DNA of 64,000 bases from Edaphochlamys debaryana (taxonomy: Eukaryota; Chlorophyta; Chlorophyceae; Chlamydomonadales), in assembly GCA_016858145.1 (NCBI GenBank), contig JAEHOE010000124.1, positions 310,001-374,000 on the forward strand, written 5' to 3'. The position numbers and the translations under genes are program-made. Shown piece after piece: positions 31,973 to 44,421 of this stretch (the stretch's first letter is position 1; every line of letters starts with the position of its first letter). The notes beneath the pieces were generated by a model. It worked only from the letters and a program-made list of their open reading frames with translations. It did no database searches and was not told the DNA's origin.

Positions 31973-34900
31973 ATGTTTATTCTCACCTCAGCAGCGTTAT
32001 GGCTCCTCGCCGTGCCAGGGGCGGCGTCGACTGGAATGGGTGGGTTGGTCAGTTCGGCACGCCGATGGCAAGTCCACTGTCTTGCCTCCGTAACGGGGCG
32101 CTCGTTGCGAGGTGCTTGTCATGCACTCTGATACCAGCATGCTGGACAAGGATGTCGCCGCGCTGCGTGCCAAGGAGGCGTACGCGCCGCTCCGTCGTGT
32201 GCCCATAGCGTGTAGCCGCCTTACCCCCCCTTCCCCCGCCACGGGACGCCCGCGCCGCCCCCCGCCGCACCCACCCCCGCAACCGTGCCCTCCCCCTACG
32301 CCCCCTCGGCAGGAGCTTAACATGAGCTCATACGCATTTTTTGCTCAATGTCTTGCTTTCCCCCGAGCCAACTGACTCCAGTGATGCCGTTTGCCTGCGT
32401 GGCTCCGCCCACTTCAGAAGCAGACTCAGGGCAGAGCAACGCTACCACACTCACGACGACGATGGCGGAATCTGCACCCGCTCTCGAGGACTCCGAGGAG
32501 GGCACACGCAGTACTCGTCGGCTCAGGGCCGCCCCAAGCCCTCCTCAGGCAACCTTGCTTGCGGCTGCTCTCGTCGAGCGCCCGCCGGCCCCGGCCGGGA
32601 TCCTACCCCCGCCAGGTGAGGATGGAGAATGGAGGCATCGTCCGTTGCCACTTGCCAGCCCTTGTGCGCCATACTTATGTACGTACGTACGTATGGAGTC
32701 AAGGACCCCCGGGGTCAAGGGTGTGTGATGTCCCCCTGACCCCCGGGGTCAAAGCTGGGATGTCCCGCGGGCCCCGGGGGTCAGGGTTATGCCGGACCCC
32801 CACCGTGACCCCATTTTCTGCCGCACAGTCTCTGCTGGTGCCCACCGCTCCCCGCCCCATGCAGGTGTCAACCTTGCGCTGAAACGCGCGACAGTGTACG
32901 GCTCGTCCTGGATGTCCCCCTCCTACGGCCCCGGCCGTGCGGTTGACGGGGACCGCACCAGCGACCAGGACTTGTACCACTCGTCAATCTATGCCAAGGA
33001 CCCAAAGCCCTGGCTAGCCGTGGACCTGGGCGCTGCCTACGTGCTGCAGCGTTTCGTCATCTACAACCGAAAAGACTGGTGAGGCCCCCCACACACATTC
33101 ACTGACTGACATTGCATGCCATAGGAGGCAGCGCCCCTGGCGAACCGGTGGGGATAGATGTGATATGTGTCCATACGTACGGCAGAGCAGGGCCACTGGG
33201 TCCACTGGTTCGCGTATGGCGGGTTAACCTGCTGGCCCTGCCCATGGCTGGCTTCGCTGGCAAACCCCCCTTAGCTAGGCATGCATGCCCTGAGGTGCTA
33301 TCCAACCCCATTATCAAGGTTGCCGGCCACGCACAGCCCTACCATGCCTCTATCTGCTTACGGCTTGCTTCATACCCCTGGGACCTGGTGCATGCGTGCA
33401 GCTGCGGCGGATGGCTCTACTATCCGCAAATACGTGTCGGGTTCCAAGCCATCTTCCGCCGCAAGGACAGCTACGAGAAGATCCGGGCCAACACGCTGGT
33501 CTGGCAGCTGAATGGCGCAAGCACCACTGGAGCCGTCATCTTGGCTCAGGCGAGGGCACCTGCCGTGGGCCGATGGGTCACGTTACAGGTACGCGCCTTC
33601 AGCTTTGATGCCGCCGGAAATGCGGTTGGGTTCTTACCACCATTCGCCCTTGCTTGCTGTGATGGCGCATGCGTGCAGAATCAGCACCCAAAGGGCGAGC
33701 CCCTGAGCATTGCGGAGTTCGAGGTGTACGGCCCCGGCAGGTGGCCACCCCCTTCCCCGCCCCTGCCTCCCAAATGTAAGTAAACGTGTCTACACGCATG
33801 CATTAGAGCCCCGCCGCCCTCCACTCTCCTGTTGCAAGGTCAGACCTATTGATCAGCTAGGGGCATAATAAGTTTTAATCCTGCTGTCGCTGATCTGGCG
33901 CTTTCCCACCCGCAGCGCCGCGGAAGCCTCCTGGAACCCCTCCGTCGCCGCGCCCGTCCCGGCCTTCAAGGCCGCCGCGGCCGCCGCGGCCTTTGAGGCC
34001 CCCGGGCCGCCCCCCCTCGCCGCCGGCGCCACCCCGGCCCCCACGCCCGCCGCCAAGGGTCAGGCCACCTCGCCCGCCTCCCAAACCCCAAGCGCCTCCA
34101 GCCCCGCCGTCACCCGCGCCGAGTCCGCCGCGTCCTCCGCCGCCCAGGCCCCCTCCACCCATTCTGATCGGTAGGTCCATGCATTCATGTATGCTGGAAG
34201 GAAGATAAAACGCGTACCTACACCTCCCCCGCGTTGATCTTTTTGACTAGGGGGTGCGGCGGGCGAAGTGGGTAGGCTGGGTCATCTCCACGCGCGCCGA
34301 CCCGCAACAAAACACGTCTCCTCCCCGATCTAATTAAGGCTAGACAGCAGTATTGTGCTCGGTTCGGACCTTTGCGGTGAGGTTCAGTCCAAGTCGGCAC
34401 CGCAACATTGTCGCATTCTTTGCGTGTAAACTTGACTTAAGTTCATCGCCTTTTGCTTAAAGCTAATAATCATATCAAGCGAGCACCTGTGCTGTTCTTC
34501 GGGCTATGGGTGTAACTTGGTGCGACCGGGTTCTAACTTGTTGACTTCGCGCTGGGCCGAAATGCTTCCCGCGCTCAACGGTAGTATGTTGGGATAGTCA
34601 TAGTAAATGAACCACAGCTTCTGGTACTGTGTAATGGGCGTGAAGCGCAAGTTTGTATGGTGCTCTATGACACGATGGCGATGATGACGTGCCGTGAAGT
34701 TGATAGGACTGGCCGTAGAACTCGAAAGACCTGACCGCAGAAACCGGGCTAATCTCGGTGTCGCAGCCCATTATTAGCAGCGTACACCTAACGCTCTATC
34801 TTCAACCCTGCGTCAGCGACTACCACCCGCCGCTGACCTTGCCCAAACCCTTCATTCCGCCCGTCCTCCTGCCTGCCCGCCCATTGCTTCCGCCCAAGGT

Positions 34901-37592
34901 GACAATTATGCACGGTATGGGTTTGCCTACGCCTCATCAAATGCGTCCAACTTCTTCGGTGTCCAAAAGGCTGTGGATGGCATTACCTCAGGAGGTAGAG
35001 CCAACTTGTTTCACTCCAGCGAGGGGGACCTTGAGCCCTGGCTTGCGGTGGACATTGGCGGCGTGATCAGGGTACGTGCGTGCGTGGCATACATCAAGCA
35101 CACGACTGGAATCGCTTGCCTCTGGTATGATACTTATAGCTACGCAACGGGTGGACCCGTGCGCGCCCCACTTCGGGGTTAAGGGCGCAGAGCAGGATAA
35201 CCGCTCAGCGGCCACCGGCCTCTGCACGCATGGCCGCATCTGCTTCATTCCGGTCTGCGTTGTCTGGGACGGATGGAGCTGCCATTCCATACATAGACCC
35301 AACACATGACTAACCCGTGGCCACAAGCAAGTTGACTTTCTTCAGTTGTTGGCCGGCCCCCTAGGTTGGCGGAGTCATCGTCTACAATCGGGACGACTGG
35401 TGGGTGGGCGGCGGATTGTTTGATTTAGCGAGGCGGGCAGCGTTGCAGCTGGCTCGTTATGAGTGAAGTCCCGATCCGTGACTATCCTACTTGCCTCTCT
35501 GCCGTGGGCCCCAGCTGCGGTGCACGGCTATGTAACGCTGATGTCCGTGTTGGCATGCGTCCAATCACGACACGGGCCGATACAGCCTTCATCACCGCAA
35601 ACCCCCGTGTCGGCTTGTTAAGCGGTGCTGGCACCACTGGAGCCGTTTACACCATTCTCGTGGAACCCCCGGCCAGCGGCCAGTGGGTCACACTGCAGGT
35701 AAATATAATGGAACATGGCTGGGAAGATGGGCAGAATGAAGCAATAGAAGCAATCACATAACCATTACTTCTTGCTTGCTAAAGGGGCAGGGGACCAACC
35801 TGTCACCCTGTCTCTGTTCGGCGGCTGACAACATGTCTTGCTCCGCAGAACCACAGCCCGTACCAGCACGTGCAGCACGGCTACTACCTTCACGTCCACG
35901 AAATTGAAGTCTACGCCGCTGCAAGTGAGTGAATTAGTGATACGGCTATTATTGAGTATTCCTACATCTGCAGTAGGAGTCCGGTATTAATGGTCTTGCT
36001 GTTTGCCAGGTCCTCCCAATCTTCCGAGTCTTCCAGCGCCACCCTCTCCGCCGCCGCCCTCACCGCCGCCCTCACCGCCGCCCTCACCGCCGCCCTCTCC
36101 GCCGCCCTCTCCGCCGCCCTCTCCGCCGCCCTCTCGCGCTCCGCCGCCCTCTCCGCCGCCCTCTCCGCCGCCCTCTCCGCCGCCCTCTCGCGCTCCGCCG
36201 CCCTCTCCGCCGCTCTCTCCGCCGCCCTCTCCGCCACCCTCTCCGCCACCCTCGCCGCCGCCCTCGCCGCCGCCCTCGCCGCCGCCCTCGCCGCCGCCCT
36301 CTCCGCCGCCCTCTCGCGCTCCGCCGCCCTCGCCGCCGCCCTCTCCGCCGCCCTCTCGCGCTCCGCCGCCCTCTCCGCCGCTCTCTCCGCCGCCCTCTCC
36401 GCCACCCTCTCCGCCACCCTCCCTGCCGCCCTCTCCGCCGCCCTCGCCGCCGTCCTCTCCGCCGCCCTCGCCGCCACCCTCTCCGCCGCCCTCTCGCGCT
36501 CCGCCACCCTCTCTGCCGCCCTCGCCGCCGCCCTTGCCGCCACCCTCGCCGCCGCCCTCTCCGCCACCCTCCCCGCCGCCCTCTCCGCCGCCCTCGCCGC
36601 CGTCCTCTCCGCCGCCCTCGCCGCCACCCTCTCCGCCGCCCTCTCGCGCTCCGCCGCCCTCTCCGCCGCCCTCTCCGCCGCCCTCTCCGCCGCCCTCGCC
36701 ACCTCGATCATTGCCAGCAGGTAGGAAAGCGAAGTCTACTGTGCGCGCCTGCTTGGCATACTTGCCTGATTAGCCTGATCAAGCCGCCATACACATGCAT
36801 CAACTGCCCTCGTCAAATCTCTTCAACAGGTGCCCGCTCCTCAACGTACCTTGGCTGCTACGCTGACGAGGTCTGGTACGTCGATGGCGAGCAACAGAGA
36901 GCCATGAAACTGCTGAAAATCGACGCAAACATGAGCGTTCGCCTGTGTGAGACTCTGGCTGCAGCAAATGCGTACAGATTCTTTGGTGTACAGGTAAATC
37001 AGTTGATGGTACATAATCCGCCACTTAGACATCTATGTGTCTTGTCTTCTGTGTTCTTCCACTGCTGGTGTATGGCCGCTCAGCACGCACACATGCCTTT
37101 GCTTGCTTCACCTGGGTTAACCTGGGCCATCCAAGTGCCTTTGCAGGTTGCCCAGGAATGCTGGGCCAGTAACGACCTCACAAGAATAACTGGATTTGGT
37201 CTCTCAGATGAATGCAACATGCCATGCGTTGGAGGTAGGCAAACGAACCTTGGATCCTTGCTATCATGTCAATCAAGAGACCTGCACATTGATGACCGGC
37301 CTAATCTAGCACCTGTAATACCTGCTCATCAATCCGGTGTACCCGGCTGGTATAACTGAACGCAGAACCAAAGGACATGTGCGGGGGTCAGCTGGCAAAC
37401 AGCGTTTACCGGTATAACTCCAGTGAGTACGATGGTGCACCTGGCTGGTCTACCTAGCTGGCCTCACCCAGGCCTACAATCAACCTAGCCTCCTTTTTAG
37501 CCCACGAACGCACTTGACTGCATGATGACGCACACATGGCCTGGCCCTACATACCTTTCTCGCAACCTCCATTCGCAGTCAGGGTAATCTGA
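31973..37592 (+). CDS. Secreted multidomain lectin: F5/8-type, SPPP linker, F5/8-type, SPPP linker, WSC
   Basis: Fifteen exons join in frame with GT-AG borders: 31973-32039, 32382-32615, 32865-33078, 33402-33588, 33679-33775, 33916-34170, 34899-35071, 35365-35399, 35515-35698, 35849-35924, 36010-36720, 36830-36993, 37147-37234, 37366-37422, 37579-37592 (about 851 aa). A signal peptide (MFILTSAALWLLAVPGAAS) is followed by a Thr/Ser/Pro-rich stretch. Domain 1 is fucolectin-like: NLALKRATVYGSS, AVDGDRTSDQ, PWLAVDLGAAYVLQRFVIYN then RKDCC. After an Arg/Pro-rich (PPRPP) linker, domain 2 repeats the plan: KAVDGITSGG, PWLAVDIGGVIRVGGVIVYN then RDDCC. The YNRxDCC cysteines are completed only across the splice junctions, which supports the model. 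A ~230-residue SPPP linker leads to a WSC domain (YLGCYADE, YRFFGVQVAQECWA, DECNMPCVGEPKDMCGG). Extracellular matrix or carbohydrate binding is likely. The exon 1-2 junction is the weakest. Confidence 0.82.
36037..36714 (+). repeat. Low-complexity (SPPP)n coding repeat within the lectin gene
   Basis: Runs of ccgccgccctct encode Ser-Pro-Pro-Pro units with interspersed SRAPPPS. This hydroxyproline-type linker is typical of volvocine wall and matrix proteins. Long open frames in other phases and on the minus strand here are composition artefacts. Confidence 0.9.
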
Positions 37593-38248
37593 AGCCTTCT
37601 GCTGCCAGCGCTGGTGGAGGCGTCTCTCCATCGACCCCCGAGCAAGTAACCCCCGCCTTCAACATATACCCCGCCTGCATGCACACCTAGCGCAGCTACC
37701 GTCCGTTGGTTTACCACTGACCTTAATAGTCCACTGCAAGTGTAGCGTCCTATGATGAGCTCCAGGACCCGGCCTCCAAGTGACTGCTAGCTTCAGGACT
37801 GCTTGCTGTATGCATGACGACAGCTCCGTTCGTTTGTTGTATGTGTAGCCAGTCTATTGGGAAACGTGCTTGCAGAAATGCATAGCTTGTTTTAATTGGC
37901 CCTCGGCTGAGATTTTTTCTTCTTCTTTTTGGGGTCTGATTGAAACGAGGGGAATGAAGTAATCTTGGATGACAAGGTACCCCGCTGATGGCTAACAAGG
38001 TGGTGCACGGGAGCACCCGGTGGAAGGGTGATGGATGGGGGGGGCCTGCGTCAGTTGGGTTGAGACAGGGAAGACTTCCCTTTTATTTGGAAAGCGGTGG
38101 GGCTGTTGGGCCAACACAGGGGTGGGCCCTGGGCCAACAGTGTTGGCGCAGTGGGGAGGAAAGGATTGATGGGGAGGATGGAGAGGAGGTTGGGTGCTGG
38201 CTGGGGGGAAGAAAGGGTCAGTAGGGGGTTTGAGGACACGTAAGAACA
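37593..38248. other. Spacer between the lectin gene and the satellite
   Basis: No gene. It contains the lectin 3' UTR; no TGTAA was noticed. It ends in a G-rich stretch just before the first satellite unit. Confidence 0.5.
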
Positions 38249-41200
38249 GACGTGGCACGGCCGTTTAGCGACTGCGTAACGGAGATGCTCGCAAGTGCCG
38301 CGACCCTGAGCTGGCCCGACCGGGCCCTTTCCGGCGTAATGCGCATACTCATCGCTGTCTGGGCGTGTCTAGTAGAGCCTGATGTTGCGGGCGGGACGCG
38401 GCACGGCCGTTTAGCGACTGCGTAACGGAGATGCTCGCAAGTGCCGCGACCCTGAGCTGGCCCGACCGGGCCCTTTCCGGCGTAATGCGCATACCCATCG
38501 CTGTCTAGGTGTGTCTAGTAGAGCCTGGGGGTGCGGGCGGGACGCGGCACGGCCGTTTAGCGACTGCGTAACGGAGAAGCTCGCAAGTGCCGCGACCCTG
38601 AGCTGGCCCGACCGGGCCCTTTCCGGCGTAATGCGCATACCCATCGCTGTCTAGGCGTGTCTAGTAGAGCCTGGGGGTGCGGGCGGGACGCGGCACGGCC
38701 GTTTAGCGACTGCGTAACGGAGAGGCTCGCAAGTGCCGCGACCCTGAGCTGGCCCGACCGGGCCCTTTCCGGCGTAATGCGCATACCCATCGCTGTCTAG
38801 GTGTGTCTAGTAGAGCCTGATGTTGCGGGCGGGACGCGGCACGGCCGTTTAGCGACTGCGTAACGGAGATGCTCGCAAGTGCCGCGACCCTGAGCTGGCC
38901 CGACCGGGCCCTTTCCGGCGTAATGCGCATACCCATCGCTGTCTAGGCGTGTCTAGTAGAGCCTGGGGGTGCGGGCGGGACGCGGCACGGCCGTTTAGCG
39001 ACTGCGTAACGGAGAAGCTCGCAAGTGCCGCGACCCTGCGCTGGCCCGACCGGGCCCTTTCCGGCGTAATGCGCATACCCATCGCTGTCTAGGCGTGTCT
39101 AGTAGAGCCTGGGGGTGCGGGCGGGACGCGGCACGGCCGTTTAGCGACTGCGTAACGGAGATGCTCGCAAGTGCCGCGACCCTGAGCTGGCCCGACCGGG
39201 CCCTTTCCGGCGTAATGCGCATACCCATCGCTGTCTAGGCGTGTCTAGTAGAGCCTGGGGGTGCGGGCGGGACGCGGCACGGCCGTTTAGCGACTGCGTA
39301 ACGGAGATGCTCGCAAGTGCCGCGACCCTGCGCTGGCCCGACCGGGCCCTTTCCGGCGTAATGCGCATACCCATCGCTGTCTAGGCGTGTCTAGTAGAGC
39401 CTGGGGGTGCGGGCGGGACGCGGCACGGCCGTTTAGCGACTGCGTAACGGAGATGCTCGCAAGTGCCGCGACCCTGCGCTGGCCCGACCGGGCCCTTTCC
39501 GGCGTAATGTGCATGTTCATCGCTGTCTGGGCGTGTCTAGTAGAGCCTGGGGGTGCGGGCGGGACGCGGCACGGCCGTTTAGCGACTGCGTAACGGAGAG
39601 GCTCGCAAGTGCCGCGACCCTGCGCTGGCCCGACCGGGCCCTTTCCGGCGTAATGCGCATACCCATCGCTGTCTAGGCGTGTCTAGTAGAGCCTGATGTT
39701 GCGGGCGGGACGCGGCACGGCCGTTTAGCGACTGCGTAACGGAGATGCTCGCAAGTGCCGCGACCCTGAGCTGGCCCGACCGGGCCCTTTCCGGCGTAAT
39801 GCGCATACCCATCGCTGTCTAGGCGTGTCTAGTAGAGCCTGGGGGTGCGGGCGGGACGCGGCACGGCCGTTTAGCGACTGCGTAACGGAGAAGCTCGCAA
39901 GTGCCGCGACCCTGCGCTGGCCCGACCGGGCCCTTTCCGGCGTAATGCGCATACCCATCGCTGTCTAGGCGTGTCTAGTAGAGCCTGGGGGTGCGGGCGG
40001 GACGCGGCACGGCCGTTTAGCGACTGCGTAACGGAGATGCTCGCAAGTGCCGCGACCCTGAGCTGGCCCGACCGGGCCCTTTCCGGCGTAATGCGCATAC
40101 CCATCGCTGTCTAGGCGTGTCTAGTAGAGCCTGGGGGTGCGGGCGGGACGCGGCACGGCCGTTTAGCGACTGCGTAACGGAGATGCTCGCAAGTGCCGCG
40201 ACCCTGCGCTGGCCCGACCGGGCCCTTTCCGGCGTAATGTGCATGTTCATCGCTGTCTGGGCGTGTCTAGTAGAGCCTGGGGGTGCGGGCGGGACGCGGC
40301 ACGGCCGTTTAGCGACTGCGTAACGGAGAGGCTCGCAAGTGCCGCGACCCTGCGCTGGCCCGACCGGGCCCTTTCCGGCGTAATGCGCATACCCATCGCT
40401 GTCTAGGTGTGTCTAGTAGAGCCTGATGTTGCGGGCGGGACGCGGCACGGCCGTTTAGCGACTGCGTAACGGAGATGCTCGCAAGTGCCGCGACCCTGAG
40501 CTGGCCCGACCGGGCCCTTTCCGGCGTGATGCGCATGCTCATCGCTGTCTGGGCGTGTCTAGTAGAGCCTGGGGGTGCGGGCGGGACGCGGCACGGCCGT
40601 TTAGCGACTGCGTAACGGAGATGCTCGCAAGTGCCGCGACCCTGCGCTGGCCCGACCGGGCCCTTTCCGGCGTAATGCGCATACCCATCGCTGTCTAGGC
40701 GTGTCTAGTAGAGCCTGGGGGTGCGGGCGGGACGCGGCACGGCCGTTTAGCGACTGCGTAACGGAGAAGCTCGCAAGTGCCGCGACCCTGAGCTGGCCCG
40801 ACCGGGCCCTTTCCGGCGTAATGCGCATACCCATCGCTGTCTGGGCGTGCCTAGTAGAGCCTGGGGGTGCGGGCGGGACGCGACACGGCCGTTTAGCGAC
40901 TGCGTAACGGAGATGCTCGCAAGTGCCGCGACCCTGAGCTGGCCCGACCGGGCCCTTTCCGGCGTAATGCGCATACCCATCGCTGTCTAGGCGTGTCTAG
41001 TAGAGCCTGGGGGTGCGGGCGGGACGCGGCACGGCCGTTTAGCGACTGCGTAACGGAGATGCTCGCAAGTGCCGCGACCCTGAGCTGGCCCGACCGGGCC
41101 CTTTCCGGCGTAATGCGCATACCCATCGCTGTCTAGGCGTGTCTAGTAGAGCCTGGGGGTGCGGGCGGGACGCGGCACGGCCGTTTAGCGACTGCGTAAC

Positions 41201-43421
41201 GGAGATGCTCGCAAGTGCCGCGACCCTGCGCTGGCCCGACCGGGCCCTTTCCGGCGTAATGCGCATACCCATCGCTGTCTAGGTGTGTCTAGTAGAGCCT
41301 GATGTTGCGGGCGGGACGCGGCACGGCCGTTTAGCGACTGCGTAACGGAGATGCTCGCAAGTGCCGCGACCCTGAGCTGGCCCGACCGGGCCCTTTCCGG
41401 CGTGATGCGCATGCTCATCGCTGTCTGGGCGTGTCTAGTAGAGCCTGGGGGTGCGGGCGGGACGCGGCACGGCCGTTTAGCGACTGCGTAACGGAGATGC
41501 TCGCAAGTGCCGCGACCCTGAGCTGGCCCGACCGGGCCCTTTCCGGCGTAATGCGCATACCCATCGCTGTCTAGGCGTGTCTAGTAGAGCCTGGGGGTGC
41601 GGGCGGGACGCGGCACGGCCGTTTAGCGACTGCGTAACGGAGATGCTCGCAAGTGCCGCGACCCTGAGCTGGCCCGACCGGGCCCTTTCCGGCGTAATGC
41701 GCATACCCATCGCTGTCTAGGCGTGTCTAGTAGAGCCTGGGGGTGCGGGCGGGACGCGGCACGGCCGTTTAGCGACTGCGTAACGGAGATGCTCGCAAGT
41801 GCCGCGACCCTGAGCTGGCCCGACCGGGCCCTTTCCGGCGTAATGCGCATACCCATCGCTGTCTAGGCGTGTCTAGTAGAGCCTGGGGGTGCGGGCGGGA
41901 CGCGGCACGGCCGTTTAGCGACTGCGTAACGGAGATGCTCGCAAGTGCCGCGACCCTGCGCTGGCCCGACCGGGCCCTTTCCGGCGTAATGCGCATACCC
42001 ATCGCTGTCTAGGTGTGTCTAGTAGAGCCTGATGTTGCGGGCGGGACGCGGCACGGCCGTTTAGCGACTGCGTAACGGAGATGCTCGCAAGTGCCGCGAC
42101 CCTGAGCTGGCCCGACCGGGCCCTTTCCGGCGTGATGCGCATGCTCATCGCTGTCTGGGCGTGTCTAGTAGAGCCTGGGGGTGCGGGCGGGACGCGGCAC
42201 GGCCGTTTAGCGACTGCGTAACGGAGATGCTCGCAAGTGCCGCGACCCTGAGCTGGCCCGACCGGGCCCTTTCCGGCGTAATGCGCATACCCATCGCTGT
42301 CTAGGCGTGTCTAGTAGAGCCTGGGGGTGCGGGCGGGACGCGGCACGGCCGTTTAGCGACTGCGTAACGGAGATGCTCGCAAGTGCCGCGACCCTGAGCT
42401 GGCCCGACCGGGCCCTTTCCGGCGTAATGCGCATACCCATCGCTGTCTGGGCGTGCCTAGTAGAGCCTGGGGGTGCGGGCGGGACGCGACACGGCCGTTT
42501 AGCGACTGCGTAACGGAGATGCTCGCAAGTGCCGCGACCCTGAGCTGGCCCGACCGGGCCCTTTCCGGCGTAATGCGCATACCCATCGCTGTCTAGGCGT
42601 GTCTAGTAGAGCCTGGGGGTGCGGGCGGGACGCGGCACGGCCGTTTAGCGACTGCGTAACGGAGATGCTCGCAAGTGCCGCGACCCTGAGCTGGCCCGAC
42701 CGGGCCCTTTCCGGCGTAATGCGCATACCCATCGCTGTCTAGGCGTGTCTAGTAGAGCCTGGGGGTGCGGGCGGGACGCGGCACGGCCGTTTAGCGACTG
42801 CGTAACGGAGATGCTCGCAAGTGCCGCGACCCTGCGCTGGCCCGACCGGGCCCTTTCCGGCGTGATGCGCATGCTCATCGCTGTCTAGGCGTGTCTAGTA
42901 GAGCCTGGGGGTGCGGGCGGGACGCGGCACGGCCGTTTAGCGACTGCGTAACGGAGATGCTCGCAAGTGCCGCGACCCTGAGCTGGCCCGACCGGGCCCT
43001 TTCCGGCGTGATGCGCATGCTCATCGCTGTCTAGGCGTGTCTAGTAGAGCCTGGGGGTGCGGGCGGGACGCGGCACGGCCGTTTAGCGACTGCGTAACGG
43101 AGATGCTCGCAAGTGCCGCGACCCTGCGCTGGCCCGACCGGGCCCTTTCCGGCGTAATGCGCATACCCATCGCTGTCTAGGCGTGTCTAGTAGAGCCTGG
43201 GGGTGCGGGCGGGACGCGGCACGGCCGTTTAGCGACTGCGTAACGGAGATGCTCGCAAGTGCCGCGACCCTGCGCTGGCCCGACCGGGCCCTTTCCGGCG
43301 TAATGTGCATGTTCATCGCTGTCTGGGCGTGTCTAGTAGAGCCTGGGGGTGCGGGCGGGACGCGGCACGGCCGTTTAGCGACTGCGTAACGGAGATGCTC
43401 GCAAGTGCCGCGACCCTGAGC
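38249..43421. repeat. 146-bp tandem satellite, about 35 units, with higher-order structure
   Basis: The marker gtttagcgactgcgtaac first starts at 38263 and last at 43373. The distance is 5110 bp, exactly 35 x 146, and the landmarks I checked all fall at multiples of 146, so I see no net length change across the array. Units differ by a few substitutions: ctgagctgg/ctgcgctgg, gggggtgcg/tgatgttgcg, catacccat/catgctcat/catgttcat, ctaggcg/ctgggcg. Variants recur at multiples of the unit. The gcgtgcctag...gcgacacgg variant occurs twice 1606 bp (11 units) apart, and the gtgatgcgcatgctcat variant at spacings of 876 and 730 bp (6 and 5 units). The array ends abruptly at both sides. The minus-strand open frame seen in every unit is a by-product of the repeat. 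Confidence 0.97.
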
Positions 43422-44061
43422 ACCTGAGGTGCGTTTGGGTACGAATTATACATGTATGTATACTCGTTGGAGGCCTGTAAGAGGCCTGGCTGGCCTACGG
43501 AGCGAACCAAACTCTCACAATCAAGCCGCGCCCGGGCCGGGGCTGGGCCCGCCCGGGCTTAAGCCGTGCAGGATCAGGCCCACGGCGCTGGCAGCGGCGG
43601 TTTAAGGGGTGCCGTTGGTGTGGGTGTGGGGATGGGCGGGGGTGTGGGGTGCCGCCCCCGAGGGAACCATGTGATGGGTCATGGCTAGGGCGCTGACGGC
43701 GGGATCTTGGACCTGAGAGGGGAGGAGAGAGGGGTTTGGGGGTAAGAGTTTGGAGGAGAGAAAGTGGGAGGGTTGAGGCGCGCAAGGCAAGAAGGAGGCC
43801 TCACGGCACTCACGATTTGAGCTGTACAGTAATAAGCGCGAAAAACCTCCCCCCTCTTTAGGAATGACGCGTTACAGGGTTGCGGCCAGTGGGCAGACGA
43901 GCTGCCGGCCCCGCACAAGGGGGAGAGAGTCAACTTCCCCCGACCCCAGGCGTTCCCTAAGGGATTGTCCAACACCGAGTCAACCACCTACTCCAACCCA
44001 TACAGCCACAGTCTCAACCCGAGTGGGCCAGCTTCATCACAAGCACCGTAACCACGCCGAG
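43422..44061. other. Spacer after the satellite
   Basis: No gene recognised. It contains an AT-rich stretch with a short palindrome (tatacatgtatgtata near 43447), unusual for the surrounding composition. Confidence 0.45.
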
Positions 44062-44421
44062 TCAGGGGGAAGGCGGCTCGACATCCGCAGGGGGGTTGAA
44101 CCGCGGCTTCCCTGCCACGCCACCCAGGAAAGGGTGCTCAGGCGGAACGTCGCTCCACTTCTTACTGAAACCTTGACCACAGTCCTCCGCAAAGGAACGA
44201 ACCCGAGCCCAGAATTCCGCAACCACTTGCAAACCAAGTCGAGAAAGGGTGGCGCGCCCAAGCGGGGCACCTGACTCCGGGCGGGCGGCATAGAGCCACT
44301 GACGTCCCCGCTCCAGAGCAGGTATATGGGTATGGACGCAGAAGGTCGGGCATAGAAGTTCGGGCTCCACGGCCTCGCTCTCGACGCCCCACTTGTCCCA
44401 ATCGATACTAGATCGCCTCAG
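44062..44421 (-). pseudogene. Open fragment of an unrecognised, possibly mobile-element, protein
   Basis: A minus-strand frame of about 119 codons runs from just after a TAG at 44424 to TGA at 44062, with no in-frame ATG. The composition is balanced, unlike the surrounding shadow frames (CVHTHIPALERGRQWLYAAR, GLQVVAEFWARVRSFAED, KKWSDVPPEHPFLGG). W...VPxxHPF is a pattern seen near the C-terminus of some LINE proteins, but this is not enough to assign it. Most likely a fragment of a former gene or transposon. Confidence 0.35.

Larger units (their letters stand above)
30856..33140. repeat. Segmental duplication, copy A
   Basis: Begins with ctgcagccggcagcactcc at 30856 and matches 45988-47985 in the same order: a diverged ~1 kb lead, then the lectin promoter, signal-peptide exon, exon 2 and exon 3. 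Similarity fades after exon 3 near 33140. This copy contains a MITE that copy B lacks and keeps the lectin gene open. Confidence 0.85.

Noticed and set aside
35962..36711. 249-aa Ala/Glu/Arg-rich frame (AERAAERAA) on the minus strand
   Set aside because: Antisense shadow of the SPPP-coding exon; its regularity comes from the ccgccgccctct repeat.
38411..43389. Series of identical-looking 77-aa and 68-aa open frames in the satellite
   Set aside because: They arise because the repeat has no stop in one frame over about 234 bp. They overlap neighbouring units and have no promoter, variation pattern or domain suggesting coding.
38249..43421. CRISPR-like array
   Set aside because: The repeats are contiguous 146-bp units without unique spacers, in a nuclear algal genome.
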